Of a stretch of 64,000 bases of DNA, positions 58,405 through 64,000 are shown one piece after another. The position numbers and the translations under genes are program-made. How positions within the stretch are numbered: the stretch's first letter is position 1; each line of letters starts with the position of its first letter. The stretch is from positions 1 to 64,000 of the forward strand of contig JAGVWA010000002.1 in assembly GCA_018304505.1 (NCBI GenBank), in the 5' to 3' direction. The DNA comes from Nanobdellati archaeon. GTDB taxonomy: Archaea > B1Sed10-29 > JAGVWA01. The notes under the pieces are model-generated. The model saw only the letters and a program-made list of their open reading frames with translations. It did no database searches and was not told where the DNA came from.

Positions 58405-59730
58405 ATGTACTCAAAACAATTAGAGAAAGTCTTAAAGGACAACAAAATCGCTGTCGGCGATCCAATACAGATAGAAAAGCACAAGAAGCTCTACCAGGGA
58501 GTGCTAATGCCGGGCACGGAAACGCAAGCAAACGACACACTTATGATCAAACTCGTGAACGGCTACAACGTAGGCATTAGCATTGACGCAACAACAAGGA
58601 TCACAAAATCAGCACATCCAAAGCAAGAAAAAGAAAAACACGAGCATCGAAAGCAGGACAAGACAAAGCCATCAATTTCTTTGGTCAGCACTGGTGGCAC
58701 CATCGCGAGCCGTGTTGACTACACTACCGGCGGGGTTTCCCCGGCACTAGACGCGCACGAAATCATTGATAGCATTCCAGAACTCTTGGACTTTGTTTAC
58801 ATCGCGGACATGACAAACCCGATGAATGTGGCAAGCGAAGACATACTCCCAAGTGACTGGCAAAACTTGGCAAAGGAACTTGAAAAAAAGCTAAACAGCG
58901 ACATTGAAGGAGTTGTGGTGACGCACGGAACCGACACGATGCACTACACCACAGCTGCAATGTCATTTATGCTCGACACGCCGAAGCCCGTTGTCTTTGT
59001 TGGATCGCAGAGGTCGAGCGACAGGCCGAGCAGCGACGCGTCAATGAATCTGCTCTGCGCATCATACCTAGCCGGCTACAGTGACATCGCCGAGATTGGG
59101 GTTTGCATGCACGCGAACACCAGCGATTCATTCTGTTTGTTCAACCGAGGAACTAAAGTAAAAAAGCTCCACACCTCCCGCCGCGATGCATTCAGGCCGA
59201 TAAATGACCTTCCATTGGCGAGGGTTTTCCCGCACGGCGAAATCAGCATCCTGAACAAGAATTACAAAAAGAAATCCGATGACGCTAAAGCACGGGCGAT
59301 GACGAAATTCGAGGACAAGGTCGCGATCATCAAAGCTTACCCCGGATGCGACCCTGAAATCATAGACCACTACGTGTCAAAAGGTTACCGTGGCCTAGTT
59401 GTAGAAGCGACAGGCCTCGGGCACGTGCCGACGAACAGCAAAAAGAGTTGGAAGGCAAGCATCCAAAGCGCCATCAAAAAAGACGTCATTGTCGCCTTCG
59501 CGCCGCAGACACAATACGGTCGCCTCGACCCGAACGTGTACGCCAACGGCAGAATAATGAAAGACAGCGGTGTTGTATATTGCGAAGACATGCTGCCAGA
59601 AACAGCGTACGTCAAGTTGGGCTGGCTGCTCGGAAACTACAAAAATATCGATGAGGCCAGACAGCTGATGGCACAGAACCTTAAGGGTGAAATCACTGCC
59701 CGGACGTTGCCGGAGACTTTTTTGTACTAA
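58405..59730 (+). CDS. gatD: Glu-tRNA(Gln) amidotransferase subunit D
   Basis: 441 residues. An asparaginase-type subunit that frees ammonia from glutamine or asparagine for GatE. N-terminal extension with an SH3-like fold (about 1-70), then SLVSTGGTIASRVDYTTGG (first catalytic Thr, about 95-110) and VVTHGTDTMHYTTAAM (second Thr and Asp, about 172-180). Normal length. Here gatE is 1.4 kb away, separated by decayed genes, instead of next to it. Confidence 0.94.
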   Translation: MYSKQLEKVLKDNKIAVGDPIQIEKHKKLYQGVLMPGTETQANDTLMIKLVNGYNVGISIDATTRITKSAHPKQEKEKHEHRKQDKTKPSISLVSTGGTIASRVDYTTGGVSPALDAHEIIDSIPELLDFVYIADMTNPMNVASEDILPSDWQNLAKELEKKLNSDIEGVVVTHGTDTMHYTTAAMSFMLDTPKPVVFVGSQRSSDRPSSDASMNLLCASYLAGYSDIAEIGVCMHANTSDSFCLFNRGTKVKKLHTSRRDAFRPINDLPLARVFPHGEISILNKNYKKKSDDAKARAMTKFEDKVAIIKAYPGCDPEIIDHYVSKGYRGLVVEATGLGHVPTNSKKSWKASIQSAIKKDVIVAFAPQTQYGRLDPNVYANGRIMKDSGVVYCEDMLPETAYVKLGWLLGNYKNIDEARQLMAQNLKGEITARTLPETFLY

Positions 59731-59742
59731 CTAACTCAAAGT

Positions 59743-60206
59743 ATGGGATTCAAAAAAATGATAATAGGACTCACCGGCTTGGCGCTATCAGGAAAAGACC
59801 AAGTCGCGAAGCATCTACAAGACAAATACGGCTACAGGATGCTTGTTTTTAGCGATGAACTCAAAAATGAAGTGGAAGCAAAAGGCTTGGAAATGACTAA
59901 AATGAACAAGTAAATAGTAGGGGATGAATTAAGAGACGCGGAAGGTCCAGCAGGCGCGGCAAAGCAGATCCGGATGACATCGACTCATTCATGGCGCGCG
60001 ATGAAAGGGACATCCAGAACAAGGGGCTCGACAAGGTAATCCGCATGGTGGATTACAAGCTCATCAACAATGGCACAATCGAAACACTGCACTGCGACAT
60101 TGAACTCCTATTTGAGGAACTTGAAAAGGAAGAAATCACCCTAGGGGATTTAACCGATGTTGGTGTAAACTGGTTTAAACCAGTGAACGTTGCAAAAACC
60201 GCTTAA
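59743..60206 (+). pseudogene. Decayed dephospho-CoA-kinase-like gene
   Basis: The ATG at 59743 opens a P-loop start (IGLTGLALSGKDQVAKHLQD...), in keeping with AAA/dephospho-CoA kinase proteins of archaea, but the frame stops at 59911-59913. In another frame the DNA continues as DPDDIDSFMARDERDIQNKG and then RMVDYKLINNGTIETLHCDI, the C-terminal end of that family. The middle is deleted, so it is no longer functional. Confidence 0.65.
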
Positions 60207-60230
60207 AGGAAGCCATGCACAAATAACGGC

Positions 60231-60702
60231 ATGGCTTATTATTTCGATAAGCATCTGGATCGCGTTTTTAAGGTCACAGGACCTGCTTGAGGAAAACCCT
60301 GTAAGTCCGTATGGCGAATGGTTTTCTGAAGAAGCGGCAATGTGGTTTGATTACATTGAGAAGAAAAATGAGATGTTGTACGTGTCGTCAATTATTCAGG
60401 ATGAAATAAAAAACTTCGATATGGAAAATGGCACTAATCTCGTTGGTCCGTATTTTGAGAAGTGCGGGGACTTTTATGTGGTCGATAAACTAAAGGTAAT
60501 TGAGCCGACAGTTAATGAGAGGGGCCTTGCAAGGTCAAATAACCGTGTGTATAAGATAGGGTATGATGATTGTCTACAAGGTGCCATGATAAAGAACAAT
60601 AACCTAATTGGGGTTAGTGCTGACAAACATTGGGTTAAACTCTCACGGTTTGAGAACTTCATTTTTTATTTCGTGACTGAGATACATAATTTCTCTTTCT
60701 AG
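60231..60702 (+). pseudogene. PIN-domain gene with a single-base frameshift
   Basis: MAYYFD starts in frame one at 60231. The expected next PIN residues (SIWIAFLRSQD) follow only after skipping one A within GATAAGC. The downstream frame is long and intact, with EWFSEEAAMWFDYIEKKNE, YVSSIIQDEI (acid) and GYDDCLQGAMIKNNNLIGVSADKHW, the C-terminal PIN acids. Either the gene is freshly broken or there is a sequencing error. The 3' end overlaps the RHH gene on the other strand by 44 bp. Confidence 0.6.
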
Positions 60703-60994
60703 CCTCAAGCCGTGCCATGGTTTCATTGTGTATCTTTGAATGCTCCGCAGCCATAAGTTCAATCATCTTGTCCTCGTCACCGCCAGCGCGCTTCAGGTAG
60801 TCCTGTTCCATTCTGCGTCTGATTTCCCGCACCTCTTTTACCAGGGGGTCATTTTCCAACGCCAGGATCCTTGCCCGGGCAGCTTCGCGGATGAACTCCG
60901 AGCGGGTACCGTAGTGCTTTTCAACATACCAGTCTATATCGCTTACCAAGTTTGTTGGTAGCCTTACCTGCACTGCAGTTGTTCGTGATGACAT
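60659..60994 (-). CDS. Ribbon-helix-helix regulator
   Basis: 111 residues from MSSRTTAVQVRLP (GGGGAT upstream); longer starts at 60997-61033 are possible. The RHH fold is clear: TTAVQVRLPTNLVSDIDWYV, then RSEFIREAARARILA, with a long acidic-basic helical tail. Such proteins bind DNA as dimers and often serve as antitoxins; here the PIN gene is convergent, not co-directional, so the partnership is uncertain. It probably represses its own promoter at 61031-61080. Confidence 0.8.
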   Translation of the reverse strand: MSSRTTAVQVRLPTNLVSDIDWYVEKHYGTRSEFIREAARARILALENDPLVKEVREIRRRMEQDYLKRAGGDEDKMIELMAAEHSKIHNETMARLEARKRNYVSQSRNKK

Positions 60995-61030
60995 ATGCAT
61001 CCCCATTAGCGAGGCACACAAAGTGTACTC

Positions 61031-61080
61031 CATTTGTATACCAAATGTATACTATTTGTATCGCTGCTGTTTTATATACC
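61031..61080 (-). promoter_or_regulatory. Promoter and tandem operator sites of the RHH gene
   Basis: Three TTTGTATAC-like sites (starting at about 61033, 61044 and 61055) are spaced 11 bp apart, one helical turn, which suits cooperative RHH binding. GGTATATAAAA on the minus strand (about 61070-61080) is the TATA. Confidence 0.6.
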
Positions 61081-61092
61081 ATTCGGTGCAGA

Positions 61093-61106
61093 ACGCTTAA
61101 TATATC
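61093..61106 (+). promoter_or_regulatory. TATA promoter of gatE
   Basis: GCTTAATATATCTC lies about 35-45 bp before the ATG at 61140; GGATGAG is the ribosome site. Confidence 0.5.
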
Positions 61107-61139
61107 TCAAGCTCCATCTTTAACAACAAGGATGAGAGC

Positions 61140-62993
61140 ATGGATTACAAAAAACTCGGACTGAAGGCAGGCCTGGAATTCCACCAGCGGCTCGACACGC
61201 ACAAGCTGTTCTGCAATTGTTCCTCGGTCCTGGAAGAAAATCCCAGCGTTGAATTCACGCGCCGCCTCCGCCCAACAGCCAGCGAACTAGGCAAGGTCGA
61301 TCCGGCAGCCCTCAACGAATTTTTATCCAAAAAGACGTTCAACTATCAAGGCTTCGAAAACAGCGTCTGCCTTGTGGAGCAAGATGAAGAGCCGCCGCAC
61401 GAAGTCAACAAACAAGCGCTCGAAATCGCGCTCAAAATCGGTCTAATGCTGGACATGAACTTTTTCGACCAAGTTCAAGTAATGAGGAAAACAGTCATCG
61501 ACGGCTCAAACACTGCAGGTTTCCAGCGAACCATGATGTTGGGCCACAACGGCGAGCTGAAAACGCCGTACGGCGAGGTTGGAATTCTCGGAATCTTTTT
61601 GGAAGAGGAATCGTCTGGCATCGTTGGCGAAAAAGGCAAGGCGGCGTACCGCCTCGACCGCTTGGGCATACCGTTAATCGAAATCGCCACAGACCTCATT
61701 CCAGAACCCACACCGGAAAAAGTAAAAGACGTGGCGCTATATCTCGGTTCACTGTTGCGGACCACACGGCAAGTCCAACGGGGGCAGGGCACGATAAGGC
61801 AGGACGTCAACATCTCGATCAAGGACGGCGCGCGCGTCGAGCTAAAGGGCGTTCAGGATATACGCATGCTTGAGCAGGTAATTGAATTCGAAGTACAGCG
61901 ACAGCTCAAACTCCTGGAACTAAAAGATGAAATGAAAAAGCGCAAGCTGGAAAAGCCGAAGGTAAAGCCAATAGACGTAACAGAAATATTCCGGGACACA
62001 AAGAACGAGTTCATAAAAAAAGCAATACATTCCAACGGGGTCGTCAAGCTTCTAGTTCTCAAGAATTACAAAGGAGTCATTGGCGCCGAGCTAAATCCCA
62101 ACAGAAGGTTCGGAAGCGAATTAGGTGATTATGCAAAAGCAGTAGGCGTCGGGGGCATAATTCACACCGATGAAAACTTAGGTAAGTACAAGATCCAAAA
62201 CGAAGTTCTTGAAATCGTCGCCAAGAATAAACTTGAAGAAAGCGATGCATTCATTCTCATCGCCGAGTCAGAAGACAAAGTCGACAACGCGTTCAATGCA
62301 ATCAGCAAGAGGATCGGTGCAGCGTTCAGCGAAATTCCAAATGAGACACGTAATGTGATGCCTGATGGGGTTTCAATGTACATGAGGCCACTGGCAGGGG
62401 CCTCGCGAATGTATCCTGAAACCGACATCTCGTATGTGAACATCACACAGAAAATGCTAGGCGAGCTGAAAAAGCAGCTGCCTAAGACGCCTGAACAGAT
62501 CTCGGCAGAGCTTGAAAAGAAACACCGCTTGTCGAAACAGCTAGCGGGGATTATGATGCTGTCAAAGAACTATGAACTCTTTGAATCACTTGTTGGAAAA
62601 GGACACGACGCAAGGCTCGTGGCTCCGACACTCGAATACACATTGACTGAATTAAGGCGGCAGGGCGTCGACGTTGAAGTGTTTACTGAAGCGCATTTTG
62701 ACGCGCTCTTCAAAGCACTTAAGGAAAACAAGTTCGCAAAAGAAGCCATTCCAAAGGTACTCGCTGCGTGGGCCAGCAAGCCTCACTATAATATAGTGCA
62801 GGTCATCGAAGAAGCAGGGCTTGGGGGGGTTTCAGAAAAGGAAATCCGCGACTATGCTGTCGGGGCAATGAAGAAAATCGACACCAGCGGGCCTAGGGCG
62901 TTTAACATGCTCATGGGTGATTTAATGAAGAAGTACCGTGGCAAGGCCGACGGCGCGTTGATTGCGCGGATCGCGAAAGAGGTATTAAGTTAG
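61140..62993 (+). CDS. gatE: Glu-tRNA(Gln) amidotransferase subunit E
   Basis: 617 residues. With GatD it turns Glu-tRNA(Gln) into Gln-tRNA(Gln), the archaeal route to glutamine charging. GatB-like catalytic cradle with GLKAGLEFHQRLDTHKLFC (start), QDEEPPHEVNKQAL and GTIRQDVNISIKDGARVELKG (about 218-240), an AspRS-like GAD insert (about 275-420), then the helical and YqeY-like tail domains. Complete, normal length. Confidence 0.94.
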   Translation: MDYKKLGLKAGLEFHQRLDTHKLFCNCSSVLEENPSVEFTRRLRPTASELGKVDPAALNEFLSKKTFNYQGFENSVCLVEQDEEPPHEVNKQALEIALKIGLMLDMNFFDQVQVMRKTVIDGSNTAGFQRTMMLGHNGELKTPYGEVGILGIFLEEESSGIVGEKGKAAYRLDRLGIPLIEIATDLIPEPTPEKVKDVALYLGSLLRTTRQVQRGQGTIRQDVNISIKDGARVELKGVQDIRMLEQVIEFEVQRQLKLLELKDEMKKRKLEKPKVKPIDVTEIFRDTKNEFIKKAIHSNGVVKLLVLKNYKGVIGAELNPNRRFGSELGDYAKAVGVGGIIHTDENLGKYKIQNEVLEIVAKNKLEESDAFILIAESEDKVDNAFNAISKRIGAAFSEIPNETRNVMPDGVSMYMRPLAGASRMYPETDISYVNITQKMLGELKKQLPKTPEQISAELEKKHRLSKQLAGIMMLSKNYELFESLVGKGHDARLVAPTLEYTLTELRRQGVDVEVFTEAHFDALFKALKENKFAKEAIPKVLAAWASKPHYNIVQVIEEAGLGGVSEKEIRDYAVGAMKKIDTSGPRAFNMLMGDLMKKYRGKADGALIARIAKEVLS

Positions 62994-63035
62994 GGTTCCT
63001 TTTTTATTTATGAATAAGCAAGGTATTCTCCGGGG

Positions 63036-63120
63036 CCTTACGGAAAAGCGTAAGGTTCAAAAGGCCAGCCGACAAAACGTATGTTTTTTAAAAAGAACAA
63101 AATTGCACTTTTTGTTCTTT
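63036..63120. terminator. Two hairpins between convergent genes
   Basis: CCTTACG/CGTAAGG (63036-63042/63049-63055) with loop GAAAAG, then AAAGAACAAAA/TTTTGTTCTTT (63092-63102/63110-63120) around TTGCACTT. The second has T-runs on both strands and could end both transcripts. Confidence 0.55.
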
Positions 63121-63134
63121 ATATAGAACAGTTC

Positions 63135-63998
63135 TCAAGCAGCTTCTTGCAAAACCTGAAGCATCTCGCACTTCTTGCACACCAGGGAGCTTGTCAGCTC
63201 GCCGCATTTTTCGCACTGCAACGGCGCAGAGATGTTTTCAAGCCCACTTTGCAGTATCGGCAGCATCCGGTCGTACGCGTTCAGTATGCCGAATTTTGTT
63301 CCAGGGCGCTTTTCTTCCATTTGGTTCATGAAGTTCCGGATATCTCTACGGAACGCGTCAGTGCTGTACGGGCACTCGATGTCATCGTACTCGATTCCGT
63401 TAACCAGTGCATAGACCACGTTTTCTTTTTCCGGCGAGTCGCGCAGCGGTTTTATTCTGGGAACGAAAAGCTCATTTTCTACCAAGCCCGCTACTGGCCC
63501 TGTGCGCGCCATCCGCTGCACTTCGCCGCGGAAGAAGTTCATTAGTATTACTTGGACCTCATCATCAAGGTTGTGCCCTGTAGCCAACTTAGTCATTCCA
63601 AGTTCCCGTGCAGTCCGGTTTAACTGTTCACGCCTGAACACGCCGCAGTAGCTGCACGCGGGTTTCGCTGGGTCACGCTTTCTCGCATCATCAATCGTTA
63701 TGCCGTACTGGTCTTTGTTGCGTACGATGGTTAGCGGAATTTCACGCTGTTCGCAAAACCGCTCCACGTAAGGAATGGTCTTGTCCCTGTATCCGGAAAT
63801 GCCTTCATCAACACAAATTGCGTTCACGTCGTAATGCATGTCCTTCAGCACGTACAGCGTCACGAGTGAGTCCTTGCCACCGGAAACGCCGACGCCTACT
63901 TTGTCGTGGCGCGAGAGCATGTTGTTCCGTACAATGTTTCTTTTCACGCGCTGCCAGTAGTACCTTGAAAAGCAGTAGCTACAGAGCTGTTTCTGCAT
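63135..63998 (-). CDS. tRNA thiolation enzyme, TtuA/Ncs6-like (5' end outside window)
   Basis: 287 residues visible. PP-loop ATPase that adenylates a tRNA uridine for sulfur transfer. VGVGVSGGKDSL (about residue 32-43) is the PP-loop; ACSYCGVFRREQLN holds the central CxxC; TGHNLDDEVQ follows; and CEKCGELTSSLVCKKC is the C-terminal zinc finger. The family normally begins with another zinc finger whose first CxxC pair precedes CSYCFSRYYWQRV; only the second pair is seen, so the true start lies beyond 64000. Confidence 0.88.
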   Translation of the reverse strand: MQKQLCSYCFSRYYWQRVKRNIVRNNMLSRHDKVGVGVSGGKDSLVTLYVLKDMHYDVNAICVDEGISGYRDKTIPYVERFCEQREIPLTIVRNKDQYGITIDDARKRDPAKPACSYCGVFRREQLNRTARELGMTKLATGHNLDDEVQVILMNFFRGEVQRMARTGPVAGLVENELFVPRIKPLRDSPEKENVVYALVNGIEYDDIECPYSTDAFRRDIRNFMNQMEEKRPGTKFGILNAYDRMLPILQSGLENISAPLQCEKCGELTSSLVCKKCEMLQVLQEAA

Positions 63999-64000
63999 GT

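Overview
The window is archaeal chromosome. Marker genes are archaeal: Glu-tRNA(Gln) amidotransferase GatD and GatE, a one-chain archaeal Elp3, type II methionine aminopeptidase, family B DNA polymerase, class I CCA-adding enzyme, ThpR, Trm5-type methyltransferase, DUF63, archaeosortase and class III (EppA-type) prepilins. Promoters are archaeal TATA boxes about 25-30 bp before the start, often giving leaderless mRNAs. The high share of unrecognised secreted or membrane proteins suggests a DPANN-type or other poorly sampled lineage; I cannot name a phylum from sequence alone.

Layout. (1) 1-11.4 kb: a type IV pilus-like surface locus. The minus strand carries a TadA/FlaI-like ATPase, a double TadC/FlaJ-like membrane protein and a run of single-helix pilin-like proteins. 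The plus strand carries an archaeosortase followed by another pilin-like gene. The first gene of the window ends in a VPxxxP-helix-basic tail, the form of an archaeosortase sorting signal. (2) 11.4-26.1 kb: a PIN toxin-antitoxin pair, a 2611-residue membrane-anchored surface protein, a DUF4143-type ATPase, and about nine small membrane proteins, several sharing a PEK motif. (3) 26-31.8 kb: unknown soluble proteins, a PIN-toxin relic and DNA polymerase B. (4) 31.8-39.5 kb: seven related small proteins, most of them secreted or membrane-anchored, interleaved with a class III pilin and an M64-like metalloprotease on a Pro/Thr/Glu stalk. (5) 39.6-64 kb: mostly housekeeping genes for tRNA modification, maturation and charging, methionine removal and DNA binding, plus tRNA-Arg(UCG), a second pilus-type ATPase, an NrdD-like protein without a glycyl-radical loop and a transglutaminase-like/winged-helix membrane protein. 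The last gene is cut by the window end.

The most unusual DNA-level signals are these. Three small gene modules are bracketed by imperfect direct repeats of neighbouring host sequence (4364-4961, 20069-21564, 28078-28445). A TGACTGCGC element sits at fixed distance before three TATA boxes. A back-to-back chain of seven hairpins follows the tRNA gene. Three divergent gene pairs share 31-34 bp two-way promoters. Several genes are decayed: a PIN toxin (28.3 kb), a dephospho-CoA-kinase-like gene and a frameshifted PIN gene (59.7-60.7 kb, splitting gatD from gatE).
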